NCBI GenBank assembly: GCA_038251625.1
Contig: JBBSBE010000034.1
Coordinates: 1 to 33,184 of the forward strand
Reading direction: 5' to 3'
DNA from: JBBQXK01 sp038251625
Lineage (GTDB): Bacteria; Pseudomonadota; Alphaproteobacteria; Rhodobacterales; Rhodobacteraceae
Length of the DNA: 33,184 nucleotides
Below the pieces are notes generated by a model. That model worked only from the letters and a program-made list of their open reading frames with translations. It had not been told where the DNA came from and did no database searches. The translations under genes were made by a program, and so were the position numbers. Positions 7,463-15,895 of this stretch are shown piece after piece. The number at the start of each line of letters is the position of its first letter. Position 1 is the first letter of the stretch.

Positions 7463-7800
7463 TGTCGCCTCCATCGCCTTCGGAAAAACGGCAAGGCGGG
7501 CGCAAAGGCGCGGGGCCGGCCGGGTGCGCATCTGCGCTGATCGGCAGCCTAGCACGGATGCGCGGCCCGCTCTCCTTCATTCGACGGGCCGCGACAGGCA
7601 TCCTTTCGCTGCCCCCGCCAAACAAGCGTCAAAGCGTTGACACATGGCCGTGGTCCCGGTCACGCTTCGCACAAGGTGGTCGTTGGGCAGGATGGGCAGG
7701 CGCGATCGTCGCGGTCTGGTCGTTCCCCCGCCCCCACCCCGCCGCCTGCGCTTTCAGCAGGCGGTCCGGCACAGAACATTTTCGACGGACAGGATTATCC
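7463..7800. other. divergent intergenic region (338 bp) with leader hairpin
   Basis: Separates the GlsB-like gene (minus) from the SMR-like gene (plus). No gene is supported. A perfect 8-bp stem CCGCCTGC (7742-7749) / GCAGGCGG (7757-7764) with a seven-base loop lies 36 bp before the SMR-like ATG and could be part of its mRNA leader. A TTGACA hexamer occurs at 7637-7642 but has no convincing -10 partner at 16-18 bp. Confidence 0.55.
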
Positions 7801-8133
7801 ATGATCAATTCCCTGGGCTTTCTCTTTTGCCTTATGGCCACTGCCGTGATGATCGCGGGCGATTATTGCCTCAAGCTTTCCGCCGATATGAACGGCGCCA
7901 TGACTTCCCGCATCTTCCTTCTGGGATGCGCGCTCTACGCAGCGTCGGCCATCGGCTGGTATCTGACGCTGCAACACATCTCGCTCAGCCAGATGGGCGT
8001 CGGCTCGTCGGTGCTGACGCTGCTTGCGCTCTGCGCCATCGGTGTCGTCGCCTTCGGCGAGGAGTTGCGGGCGCGTGATTGCCTCGGCATCGCGCTTGCC
8101 GTCGCGGCGCTGGTTCTGATGCACCGGGCCTGA
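7801..8133 (+). CDS. SMR-like small membrane protein (EamA/EmrE-type fold, 110 aa)
   Basis: A 110-residue protein with four predicted transmembrane helices (about 3-20, 33-52, 60-80, 88-106), the size and topology of small multidrug resistance or ArnE-like flippase subunits in the drug/metabolite transporter superfamily. The first helix carries AVMIAGDYCLKLSADM; aligning its KLS with EmrE KFS puts a Met where EmrE has the essential Glu14 and an Asp one helical turn later. The third helix region HISLSQMGVGSSVLTLLALCAIGVVAFGEEL resembles the SMR signature region (GVG), and the end LGIALAVAALVLMHRA fits helix four. Canonical drug/proton antiport is therefore doubtful; a lipid- or metabolite-related role is possible. 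The ATG at 7801 is preceded by ACAGGA. The gene is apparently monocistronic. Confidence 0.8.
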   Translation: MINSLGFLFCLMATAVMIAGDYCLKLSADMNGAMTSRIFLLGCALYAASAIGWYLTLQHISLSQMGVGSSVLTLLALCAIGVVAFGEELRARDCLGIALAVAALVLMHRA

Positions 8134-8330
8134 GGCGTCCGGGGCAGCGAAAGACTGAATATCTGGTTAATTCGAAATCATAAGCCATTGTATTCAAAAG
8201 GCTGAAAAAGTGTCGCACGTGTGGACAGCCGCAGCTTTAGGGCGCCCGGGGGGCGACCACATATCGATACCCGTGCCGCCTAGCGTCGCTCGCTCCCCTG
8301 CGCTAGGCTCGCATCGAAAAGGAGGCTTCC

Positions 8331-8597
8331 ATGCGTGCCCTGCTTCTGCTGCCCTTCCTTGCCATTCCCGCCCAAGCCTCGGGCGAAGCGGAATGGGATG
8401 CTTTCCGCGCTGAGGTAGAGGCGGCCTGCCTCGCCCTTCTCGACTTCCCCGGCGAACCGATGATCGAGGTCAATCCCTTCGGCTCCGCCAGCTACGGCGC
8501 GGCCCTCGTCACCATGACCCTCGGCGACGCGCAGGATCGCATGCTCTGCATTTTCGACAAGACCACCAAACTGGCGGAATTGACGGCGCCGTTCTAG
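8331..8597 (+). CDS. small secreted hypothetical protein (88 aa)
   Basis: The function is not recognised. Residues 1-17 form a compact signal peptide (MRALLLLPFLAIPAQAS, cleavage likely after AQA), so the mature protein of about 71 residues should be periplasmic. It contains two cysteines (AACLAL and RMLCIF) that could form a disulfide, with a two-layer pattern of an N-terminal helix (EAEWDAFRAEVEAACLALL) followed by strands (IEVNPFGSASYGAALVTMTLGD, RMLCIFDKTTKLAELTAPF). The ribosome-binding site AAAAGGAGG with a short spacer is one of the best in the window and fixes the start. The 197 bp upstream are AT-richer than their surroundings and may contain the promoter. Confidence 0.8.
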   Translation: MRALLLLPFLAIPAQASGEAEWDAFRAEVEAACLALLDFPGEPMIEVNPFGSASYGAALVTMTLGDAQDRMLCIFDKTTKLAELTAPF

Positions 8598-8796
8598 CCG
8601 ATGCCAGGCCAGCAACGAACCGCCCTCCCGGCATCGAAAATCTTGATTTTCGGCCTTTCTCGCGGCATAATTTCCGTTGCGACGTTATCTCTATCGACCT
8701 GTCTAAACCGTCCAAAACGGCCACAGCTTTCGATCTGTGCTGACGTGCCGGGCCGCCGCAATTCCGCGGGCGGCAGACCAGACAGGAGTCTTCACG

Positions 8797-9003
8797 ATGG
8801 CCAAGGGCACCGTGAAATGGTTCAATGAAACCAAGGGCTACGGCTTTATCGCCCCAGAGGGTGGCCGCAAGGATGTATTCGTCCACATCACCGCGCTGGA
8901 ACGCGCGGGCCTGCGTGGGTTGAAGGACGGCCAGGCCGTGACCTTTGACATCGAAGCCGGCCGTGACGGCCGCGAATCGGCGACCAATCTGTCGCTCGCC
9001 TGA
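8797..9003 (+). CDS. cold-shock protein, CspA family (68 aa)
   Basis: Single OB-fold cold-shock domain that binds single-stranded RNA/DNA and acts as an RNA chaperone. Both RNA-binding motifs are present: RNP1 KGYGFI at residues 13-18 and RNP2 VFVHI at about 28-32; the start MAKGTVKWFN is the family consensus. The ATG at 8797 has ACAGGAG about eight bases upstream. About 200 bp separate it from the preceding stop, room for the long structured leader typical of cspA mRNAs. A clear intrinsic terminator follows 22 bp after the stop, so it is monocistronic. Confidence 0.96.
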   Translation: MAKGTVKWFNETKGYGFIAPEGGRKDVFVHITALERAGLRGLKDGQAVTFDIEAGRDGRESATNLSLA

Positions 9004-9025
9004 TCGCTTCTTCCTCAAACGCCAG

Positions 9026-9055
9026 AAGGGCGCTCCCCGCCGGGTGCGCCCTTTT
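9026..9055 (+). terminator. intrinsic terminator after the cold-shock gene
   Basis: AAGGGCGC (9026-9033) pairs with GCGCCCTT (9046-9053) across a 12-base loop and runs into TTTT. Position and form fit a Rho-independent terminator for the cold-shock mRNA. It may also insulate the convergent receiver-like gene, whose stop is at 9073. Confidence 0.85.
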
Positions 9056-9072
9056 CCTGGAACGGCAGGCCG

Positions 9073-9513
9073 TCAGGCCGCCAGATAGACCAGACGATCC
9101 CTCAGGGCATGCTCGAACCCGACGCGCAGGCTGACCGCCGACAAGGGCGCGCGCAGCAGGATCGGCGCGTTGCTGTCATGGGGAAAGACCTGCTCCGTCA
9201 CCTCTTTCGAGATCAGCATCACCGGCAACCGCTCGCCTGCCTGCCCGAGCATCGAAACCACACGGCGCCCGGCTTCCAGCCCGCCAAAGGCATCGCATTC
9301 GATGACCAGAAGGCCAAATCCCGTGGAATCCTCCGCAACCGCATCGACGCAGGAAAAAATATCCGCCTCGGTCTCGATCACCCCGCCAAAACCTGCAATC
9401 CGTTCGGCCATCCGGCTGGCGCCCTCGCCTCCGTTTGGCGACAGCAGCATGACCCGCACCCCCCACCCTACCAGCGCGGCGGTTCCCGGGTCTATCTGAC
9501 GAAACAGTTGCAT
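9073..9513 (-). CDS. divergent receiver-like (CheY-fold) protein (146 aa)
   Basis: Looks like a stand-alone receiver domain, but a degenerate one. The alternating strands and helices fit: VRVMLLSPN (beta 1), helix ASRMAERIAGFG, TGFGLLVIECDAF (beta 3, D74 in the phosphoacceptor position), ERLPVMLISKEV (beta 4), APILLRAPLSAVSLRVGFEHAL (beta 5/helix 5). The acidic pair expected after beta 1 is replaced by S-P-N, and the conserved Lys after beta 5 is Arg, so phosphorylation by a histidine kinase is doubtful; a protein-interaction role is more likely. No output domain or kinase gene is adjacent. The ATG at 9513 has AGGAG nine bases upstream and is chosen over the long upstream extension, which is arginine-rich shadow sequence. 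Confidence 0.72.
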   Translation of the reverse strand: MQLFRQIDPGTAALVGWGVRVMLLSPNGGEGASRMAERIAGFGGVIETEADIFSCVDAVAEDSTGFGLLVIECDAFGGLEAGRRVVSMLGQAGERLPVMLISKEVTEQVFPHDSNAPILLRAPLSAVSLRVGFEHALRDRLVYLAA

Positions 9514-9817
9514 GCCTTCACACTCCTCACGCGGTCCGCATTTTCCTGCTCTCAACAAACACCCCGGAAGGGGCCGGATTATGCGCGCTGTGGCACATTT
9601 TCGGGGCGACACACGGGGATTGGGGCCATTGCATGGCGAAGCCAGCACAGGCACCATGGAGCGGACACAATCGGGGGCGGGCCGATGCTGAAACCGGATC
9701 ATGACATCCTGACCGGCACACCCACCCCGGCCATCCCCCGCGCCGCCCCACGCTTTGCCGGCATGATCCGCGCCCCGGCCCCTATGGTCACCGGCGCCCC
9801 CTTTCAAGGAGAACTCG
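9514..9817. other. divergent intergenic region (304 bp), no gene seen
   Basis: Lies between the receiver-like gene (minus) and the class II aldolase gene (plus). It must contain both promoters, but I see no convincing -35/-10 pair. A short ATG frame from about 9685 runs into the aldolase start; it has no ribosome-binding site and is not called. Confidence 0.4.
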
Positions 9818-10564
9818 ATGAACATCCGGCCCAATCTTGCCCATCTGTCTGAACGCTGCGATCTGGCCGCGGCGTTCCGCTGGACCGCCCGGCTCAAGTT
9901 GCACGAAGCGGTCGCAAACCACTTTTCGCTGGCTGTATCGCCCGATGGCCGCCGCTTTCTCATCAACCCCAACCTGCACCACTTTGCCCGCATCCGCGCG
10001 ACCGACCTCATCGAGATCGACGCCGATGACCCCGGCACGATGAACCGCCCCGATGCCCCCGACGCCACCGCATGGGGCCTTCACGGCGCGCTGCACCGCG
10101 CCTGTCCGCATGCGGTCTGCGCGATGCATGTGCATTCGGCCTTTGCGACCGTGCTGGCGAGCCTTGCCGACAGCCGCCTTCCGGCCATCGACCAGAACTC
10201 GGCCATGTTCCACAACCGTCAGGTGGTGGACGACGCCTATGGCGGCATGGCCTTCGAGGCAGAGGCCGCGCGCTGCGTGGCCCATTTCGCCGATCCACGC
10301 GTGCATACGATGATCATGGGCAACCACGGGGTGCTGATCATCGGCCCGACGGTCGCCGAAACCTTCAACCGGCTTTATTACTTCGAGCGTGCGGCAGAAA
10401 CCTATATCCGCGCCCTGCAAACCGGTCGCCCGCTACGCGTGCTGCCCGATGCCGTGGCCGAAAAGACCGCGCGGGAATGGGAGGCGCAGCCCGACTTCGC
10501 CATCGGCCACCTGCGCGAGTTGCGCGCACTTCTGGATGAAGAAGGGTCTGACTACATGGCCTGA
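9818..10564 (+). CDS. class II aldolase/adducin family protein (248 aa)
   Basis: Predicted zinc-dependent aldolase, epimerase or decarboxylase of the fuculose-1-phosphate aldolase/adducin fold; the substrate cannot be told. The metal-binding histidines are in AMHVHSAFATVLASL (H104, H106) and MIMGNHGVLIIG (H170), both family signatures. NHFSLAV near residue 35 and FLINPNLHHFARI at 48-60 match the usual substrate-loop region, although the position that carries the acidic residue in FucA-type aldolases is not evident. Start: AAGGAG with a six-base spacer before the ATG at 9818. The gene is followed after 36 bp by the convergent S15-type hydrolase. No sugar kinase or dehydrogenase is beside it to suggest a pathway. 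Confidence 0.88.
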   Translation: MNIRPNLAHLSERCDLAAAFRWTARLKLHEAVANHFSLAVSPDGRRFLINPNLHHFARIRATDLIEIDADDPGTMNRPDAPDATAWGLHGALHRACPHAVCAMHVHSAFATVLASLADSRLPAIDQNSAMFHNRQVVDDAYGGMAFEAEAARCVAHFADPRVHTMIMGNHGVLIIGPTVAETFNRLYYFERAAETYIRALQTGRPLRVLPDAVAEKTAREWEAQPDFAIGHLRELRALLDEEGSDYMA

Positions 10565-10600
10565 TCGGAGGCAGGGCCCCGCACTCGCCCCGCGCGATCT

Positions 10601-12574
10601 TCACGCCCAGTCGCGTGGCACGTCCTCTTCCCAGGTCCGGGCAAACACCTGTTCCGCGCCCTCAAAGGCAACAAGGCTCGCCTTCAGATGAAACGCCGTG
10701 GCGGACGCGGTCATCTCGGCGCGCGCTTCTGTCCGGATGTGCCAATCCCCGCGCGATTGCGCCTGATGCCAGTCGATCACTGCGCTGGCAGAGGCCGGAT
10801 CGTCGGGGTGGATCGTCCAGCGCTCTTCCATCCGCTCTTGGGTCGTCAGGCCGTGGCTTTCGATGCGAACGGCCCCGGTGTCATCCTCGATAGCCAGCAC
10901 GACAGCGCCCGTCAGCAGGTCCGTCTCGATCCTTCGCGCGGCACGTGGGGGCGAAAGCTGCGTCTGCGCCGACACCGCAGCGATGATCGGTGCGGGAAAC
11001 ACCCATTCGTCGTCCGTGCTTCCTGCATGCACCGGCACCTCAAGCCGCCCGTCGTGCAGCGTCAGCGTGGCCCGCTCCGCCACGGGCCAGAGAAACGGCC
11101 AGTAGGCCGTGGACAGCGCCAACCGCAGCCGGTGGCCGGGTGCCAGACGATAGGCCGTCTGGTCCAGCGTCAGGGCTATGTCGAACGCAGGCCCCACCGG
11201 CACATCGGAAGGATCGGCCATGCTGTCCCGGTGGCACAGGTTCAAAACCCCATGCGTGATCCGCACCGACGCGCCATCCGGCGCCACATCGCAAAGCCGC
11301 GCGATCAGATGCGCGCGCGGCCGGTCGCATTCCAGCCGCAGATGCAGGACCGGGGCACCCAGCACGTCCATCCCGTCCGCAAGATCGACCGTGTCGAAGG
11401 TCACCGACAGCGCATCGTCGCAGCGCTGGTCGCCCGGCATCTCGGCATTCAGGCCAACGGGAAAGTATTCCCCCGCAGCGATGCCCAGATGCGCGAGGCT
11501 GGCCACACGGGCCTTCAGCGGGCCGCTCTGCCCCAGCCCGGCCTCGGACAGCCCCAGAACATCGCACCGGCCCCGCGCGGGCGGCCAGCTTTCGGCAACC
11601 CAGTGCCCTGCCCGCTCTGCCGCGCAAGGATCGGGCGGCGCCGAATGCGGCATGAAGGCGCGTAACGGGGGATCATCCTCTGCCCCGTTCGCCACCCCCT
11701 TCAGCCAGCGATCCCACCACTGCAGCGCCTCTTGCAGAAACCCGATCCGGGGGCCGGGCACGGCGGTGTGCGGATATTGGTGCACCCACGGGCCGATGAT
11801 CGCCTTGACCGGGCCCTGCAGGTTCGTGGCCAGCGCCGCGGGCATGTTCACATAGCCGTCGGCCAAGCCCCCGAAGGCCAGCACAGGCACCTCGATGGCC
11901 GCCCAATCCTCACATACCGATCCGTGCTGCCAATAGGCATCGCGCGATTGATGCGACGCCCAGCGCGGCGCAAGAAACGGCTCCGCGTCCAGCCGCCCCA
12001 GCCAGTCTTCTCGCCAATCGGGCCGCTGATCGGGATCGGCAGGGCGCGAAGAATAGGACAGCATGACCGCCCCCCAGCCCAGATTTTCGCCCATCAGGCA
12101 CCCACCCTTGAAGTGGATGTCATCGGCGAAGCGGTCAGTTGTGCCATAGACTGCCACCACAGCCTGCAGCGCGGGCGGGTTCAGCGCCGCTGTCTGCAGG
12201 CTGTTGAAGGCGCCCCAGCTTTTGCCCATCATGCCCACCGCCCCGCTGCACCAGGGCTGCGCGGCCGCCCAGGCAATCACATCACAGGCGTCCTGCAATT
12301 CCAGTGCGGTGTATTCGTCGGTCAGCCGCCCTTCGCTGCCACCCGAACCGCGCAGATCCACCCGCAGGCAGGCGTAGCCCCGCTCAGCCCACCAGGGATG
12401 CATCGCCTCGTCCCGCGCCAGCGTGCCGTCGCGCTTGCGATAGGGGATGTATTCAAGGATCGCAGGATAGCGCCCCGACGCATCGGGCCGCCAGATCCGC
12501 GCGGAAAGCCGCACGCCATCGGGCATCACGATCCCCTCATCCGGCAGGTCCAGCAGGGGCAGGGGTTCGTTCAT
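10601..12574 (-). CDS. CocE/NonD (peptidase S15 family) hydrolase (657 aa)
   Basis: Serine hydrolase of the X-Pro dipeptidyl-peptidase/cocaine-esterase type. Domain order fits: alpha/beta-hydrolase domain from residue 10, with YPAILEYIPYRKRD (oxyanion region), CLRVDLRGSGGSEG (69-82), nucleophile elbow GMMGKSWGA (S119), acid GLADGYVN (D238) and base GPWVHQYPH (H264); then the C-terminal jelly-roll X-Pro/CocE domain from about residue 380. There is no signal peptide, so it is cytoplasmic. Substrates in the family are acyl esters or amides; which one applies here cannot be inferred. The ATG at 12574 begins the recognisable domain; the open frame upstream overlaps the betC promoter region and is arginine-rich noise. 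It is divergent from betC with 128 bp between starts. Confidence 0.93.
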   Translation of the reverse strand: MNEPLPLLDLPDEGIVMPDGVRLSARIWRPDASGRYPAILEYIPYRKRDGTLARDEAMHPWWAERGYACLRVDLRGSGGSEGRLTDEYTALELQDACDVIAWAAAQPWCSGAVGMMGKSWGAFNSLQTAALNPPALQAVVAVYGTTDRFADDIHFKGGCLMGENLGWGAVMLSYSSRPADPDQRPDWREDWLGRLDAEPFLAPRWASHQSRDAYWQHGSVCEDWAAIEVPVLAFGGLADGYVNMPAALATNLQGPVKAIIGPWVHQYPHTAVPGPRIGFLQEALQWWDRWLKGVANGAEDDPPLRAFMPHSAPPDPCAAERAGHWVAESWPPARGRCDVLGLSEAGLGQSGPLKARVASLAHLGIAAGEYFPVGLNAEMPGDQRCDDALSVTFDTVDLADGMDVLGAPVLHLRLECDRPRAHLIARLCDVAPDGASVRITHGVLNLCHRDSMADPSDVPVGPAFDIALTLDQTAYRLAPGHRLRLALSTAYWPFLWPVAERATLTLHDGRLEVPVHAGSTDDEWVFPAPIIAAVSAQTQLSPPRAARRIETDLLTGAVVLAIEDDTGAVRIESHGLTTQERMEERWTIHPDDPASASAVIDWHQAQSRGDWHIRTEARAEMTASATAFHLKASLVAFEGAEQVFARTWEEDVPRDWA

Positions 12575-12702
12575 TGCGCATCCTCTGGGGCGTGGGCCGC
12601 CCGCATCATGTCGCCGCCGGAACAGACGGCGGTGGCGACGCGCCATCTGATCCGGCCAAAGCCCGCAAAGGCAAGCCCGCCCGCGACAGAAAGGCCGCCG
12701 AA

Positions 12703-14211
12703 ATGACCAAGGCACCGAACATCCTGATCCTGATGGCTGATCAGCTTTCGGGCATCCTTTTCCCCGATGGCCCGGCCGATTTCCTGCACGCGCCGCATCT
12801 GAAGGCGCTTGCCGCGCGCTCGGTCCGCTTCGCCAATGCCTATACCGGATCGCCCCTCTGCGCGCCCGGCCGCGCATCCTTCATGTCGGGGCAACTTCCC
12901 TCGCGCACCCGCGTTTATGACAATGCGGCGGAATTCGCGTCCGACATTCCCTGCTTCACCCACCATCTGCGGCGTGCAGGCTATCAGACCTGCCTGTCGG
13001 GCAAGATGCATTTCGTCGGCCCCGACCAGATGCACGGGTTCGAAGAACGCCTGACCACCGATATCTACCCCGCCGATTTCGGCTGGACGCCCGACTACCG
13101 CAAACCGGGTCATCGGATCGACTGGTGGTATCACAACCTTGGGTCCGTCACGGGCGCGGGGGTGGCCGAAATCACCAACCAGTACGAATATGATGATGAC
13201 GTGGCCAACAACGCGGTGCAGAAGCTTTACGACCTCTCACGCGGTGCCGACCCCCGGCCATGGTGCCTGACGGTCAGTTTCACCCACCCGCATGATCCCT
13301 TCGTCGCGCGCCGCAAGTATTGGGACCTTTACGAAGACGCCCCCGAACTGGCGGCCCCTGCCCCCATTCCCTATGCCGCACAAGACCCCCACAGCCAGCG
13401 CCTGATGGACGCCTGCGACTGGCGCGCCTTCGACATCTCGGACGCGCAAATCCGCCGCGCCCGTCAGGGCTATTTCGCCAACATCAGCTATATCGATGAC
13501 AAGGTCGGCGAAATCCTCGCAACCCTCGCTGACACGCGGCAAGAGGCGATCATCGTGGTCCTGTCGGACCATGGCGAAATGCTGGGCGAGCGGGGATTGT
13601 GGTTCAAGATGAATGTCTTCGAAGCCTCCGCCCGCGTGCCCCTGATGATTGCCGCCCCATCGCTTGCCCCGGCCCGGATCGACACCCCGGTCTCCACCAT
13701 CGACGTGACGCCGACGCTGGCAGACCTTGCCGGTGTGTCGATGGCCGAGGTCATGCCTTGGACGGATGGGGAAAGCCTGCTGCCCCTCATGCACGGCACC
13801 CCGCGCGGCACCCCGGTGGCGATGGAATATGCCGCCGAAGGCTCCATCACGCCGCTGGTGGCCCTGCGGCAGGGCCGCTGGAAATACATCGCCTGCGCGG
13901 CCGATCCCGATCAGCTTTTCGACCTTGCGACCGACCCGCAAGAACGAACCAACCTCGCCACCGATCCCGCCCATGCCGACACGCTTGCCACGTTCCGCGC
14001 CAAAACCTCGGCCCGCTGGTCGTTGCCCGCTTTCGACGCGCAGGTGCGCGAAAGCCAGGCCCGCCGCTGGGTGGTGTACGAGGCGCTCAGAAACGGCGCC
14101 TACTACCCGTGGGACCACCAGCCCCTGCAACGCGCGTCCGAACGCTACATGCGCAACCATATGGACCTTAACGTCCTGGAAGAGGCCAAGCGCTTTCCCC
14201 GCGGGGAATAG
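12703..14211 (+). CDS. betC: choline-sulfatase (502 aa)
   Basis: Type I sulfatase predicted to hydrolyse choline-O-sulfate to choline and sulfate in the cytoplasm, feeding glycine betaine synthesis and sulfur supply. The formylglycine motif C-A-P-G-R has C53 as the residue to be oxidised; metal-site residues appear in ILMADQLSG (D13) and LSDHGEMLGERGLW. The long C-terminal extension NGAYYPWDHQP...RNHMDLNVLEEAKRFPR is characteristic of choline-sulfatases rather than of generic arylsulfatases, and the length is right. No betA, betB or betI is nearby, unlike classical bet operons. Start: the ATG at 12703 begins the domain; upstream GAAAGG is a modest ribosome-binding site. It converges with the alpha-glucosidase gene with only 8 bp between stops. 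Confidence 0.93.
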   Translation: MTKAPNILILMADQLSGILFPDGPADFLHAPHLKALAARSVRFANAYTGSPLCAPGRASFMSGQLPSRTRVYDNAAEFASDIPCFTHHLRRAGYQTCLSGKMHFVGPDQMHGFEERLTTDIYPADFGWTPDYRKPGHRIDWWYHNLGSVTGAGVAEITNQYEYDDDVANNAVQKLYDLSRGADPRPWCLTVSFTHPHDPFVARRKYWDLYEDAPELAAPAPIPYAAQDPHSQRLMDACDWRAFDISDAQIRRARQGYFANISYIDDKVGEILATLADTRQEAIIVVLSDHGEMLGERGLWFKMNVFEASARVPLMIAAPSLAPARIDTPVSTIDVTPTLADLAGVSMAEVMPWTDGESLLPLMHGTPRGTPVAMEYAAEGSITPLVALRQGRWKYIACAADPDQLFDLATDPQERTNLATDPAHADTLATFRAKTSARWSLPAFDAQVRESQARRWVVYEALRNGAYYPWDHQPLQRASERYMRNHMDLNVLEEAKRFPRGE

Positions 14212-14219
14212 CGCGTCCT

Positions 14220-15848
14220 TCAGGTCGAAAGGCTCACATCCGGTTTTGCGCCCGATACGACGGGCAGAAACGCAAATCCGTTCGCGCCAAGGGACATGCC
14301 CTTGCCAAGCATCGCCGCCGCCTGCCCCGGCCCCACAGGCGCGTCCGTCTGGCTGACGTGCAGCGCAACAGGCACAGGCGACAGGTTGAAAAGGCACAGG
14401 ACCGTGCCCTCGCCTTCTCCCCGCGTGAACGCGAGCACCGGCTCGGGCAGGTCGAAAAACCGGCTCCGACCCCGCCGCAGGGCAGGGGTCGCGCGGCGAA
14501 AGGCCAGCATGCTGCGATAGAACTCCAGCACCGACCCCGCCACCCCCACCTGCGCCGCTGCGTTCCGCGCCCGCTGCGGCGCCTTGACCGGCAGCCACGG
14601 CGTTCCGGTGGTGAACCCGCCTTGCGCCGTACCGTCCCAGACCATCGGCGTCCGGCACCCGTCCCGCCCCTTGTAGTCGGGCCAGAAGGCCTTGCCGGGC
14701 GGGTCAATCAGTTCCTCGAACAGGATATCGGTTTCCGTCTGCCCCAGCTCCTCGCCCTGATAAAGACAGACCGACCCTTCCAGCGACAGCAAAAGCGCCG
14801 CCGCCTGCCGCGCCACATCCTCATGCACGCCGTTCTCGGCCCAGCGGCTGGCGTGGCGGATCACATCGTGGTTGGAAAAGGCCCAGCAGGGCGTGCCATC
14901 GGGTGCGCCCTTGAAGAACCCATCGACCGCGCCCCGGAAATGCGACGCCGTATAGGCAGGTGCCAGAAGCTCGAACGAATAGGCCATGTGCAGCCGCTTC
15001 ACCCCGGCCGTGTATTCGGCCATCAACTGCACGGCCTTGGCCCCGCTGTCGCCCACCTCGCCCACCATCATCCGCGCGTCATAGCGATCCACCAGCGCGC
15101 GCATCTCTTCCAGAAAGCCCAGATTCTCGGGCCGGTTCTTGTCATAGATGTGGTTCTGCATCTCGTGCGGGTTCACCGCCGGCGCCGGATCGTTGCGCGC
15201 AAGCGGCGGGTTCGAACGCAGCTGAATGTCGTGAAAGTAATAGTTCACGGTATCCAGGCGAAACCCGTCCACCCCCCGCTTCAACCAGAATTCCATCGTG
15301 GACAAAAGCCATTGCCGCACATCCTCGTTGTGGAAGTTGAGGTCGGGCTGGCTTGGCAAAAAGTTGTGAAGGTAATACTGCCGCCGACGCGCATCCCATT
15401 CCCAGGCCGTGCCACCAAAGACCGACACCCAGTTGTTGGGCGGCGTTCCATCGGGTCGCGGATCGGCCCAGACATACCAGTCGGCGCGCGGGTTCACCCG
15501 GCTCTGGCGGCTTTCCACGAAATGCGGGTGTTCCGAGGACGTGTGGCTCATCACCTGATCGATGATGATCTTCAGGCCCAGATCATGCGCCCGCGCCACC
15601 ATTGCATCGAAATCGGCCAGCGTGCCGAACAGCGGATCGATATCGATGTGATCGGACACGTCATAGCCCATGTCCGCCTGCGGCGAGCGAAAGACCGGCG
15701 ACAGCCACACCGCATCCACCCCGAGATCCGCGATATGCCCCAGCCGTGCCGTGATCCCCGGCAGATCGCCGATCCCATCGCCGTCGCTGTCCTGAAACGA
15801 ACGTGGATAAACCTGATAGGTCACCGACCCGCGCCACCAGTCATCCAT
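14220..15848 (-). CDS. GH13 alpha-glucosidase (542 aa)
   Basis: Cytoplasmic alpha-glucosidase/oligo-1,6-glucosidase type enzyme (GH13, AglA-like). The start DDWWRGSVTYQVYPRSFQDSDGDGIGDL is the classic TIM-barrel opening. Catalytic residues: nucleophile D199 in GFRLDTVN, acid/base E264 in VGEVGD, transition-state stabiliser D328 in FSNHD. KIIIDQVMSHTSSEHPHF (about 93-110) is the conserved region I, followed by the inserted domain B. The C-terminal beta domain ends in FLPVV. It probably hydrolyses sucrose-, maltose- or trehalulose-type alpha-glucosides; specificity is unknown. It is solitary, without the aglEFGK transport genes that often accompany it. The start ATG at 15848 has AAGGGGG close upstream; the longer open frame is antisense to the SulP gene. 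It is divergent from the SulP transporter. Confidence 0.95.
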   Translation of the reverse strand: MDDWWRGSVTYQVYPRSFQDSDGDGIGDLPGITARLGHIADLGVDAVWLSPVFRSPQADMGYDVSDHIDIDPLFGTLADFDAMVARAHDLGLKIIIDQVMSHTSSEHPHFVESRQSRVNPRADWYVWADPRPDGTPPNNWVSVFGGTAWEWDARRRQYYLHNFLPSQPDLNFHNEDVRQWLLSTMEFWLKRGVDGFRLDTVNYYFHDIQLRSNPPLARNDPAPAVNPHEMQNHIYDKNRPENLGFLEEMRALVDRYDARMMVGEVGDSGAKAVQLMAEYTAGVKRLHMAYSFELLAPAYTASHFRGAVDGFFKGAPDGTPCWAFSNHDVIRHASRWAENGVHEDVARQAAALLLSLEGSVCLYQGEELGQTETDILFEELIDPPGKAFWPDYKGRDGCRTPMVWDGTAQGGFTTGTPWLPVKAPQRARNAAAQVGVAGSVLEFYRSMLAFRRATPALRRGRSRFFDLPEPVLAFTRGEGEGTVLCLFNLSPVPVALHVSQTDAPVGPGQAAAMLGKGMSLGANGFAFLPVVSGAKPDVSLST

Positions 15849-15895
15849 CGCCACCCCCTTGGCGGCAGGGGCCGCACCGAGCCGACCATACCGGG

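Noticed and set aside
7637..7642. TTGACA as a sigma-70 promoter for the SMR-like gene
   Set aside because: No acceptable -10 hexamer at 16-18 bp; kept only as a remark in the spacer description.
9685..9852. Short plus-strand frame running into the class II aldolase start
   Set aside because: Proline/alanine-rich, no ribosome-binding site, no similarity recognised; probably chance in high-GC sequence.
12571..14658. Long minus-strand frames opposite betC
   Set aside because: Composition is Gly/Arg/Val-rich with no family features; betC on the other strand has complete catalytic motifs.
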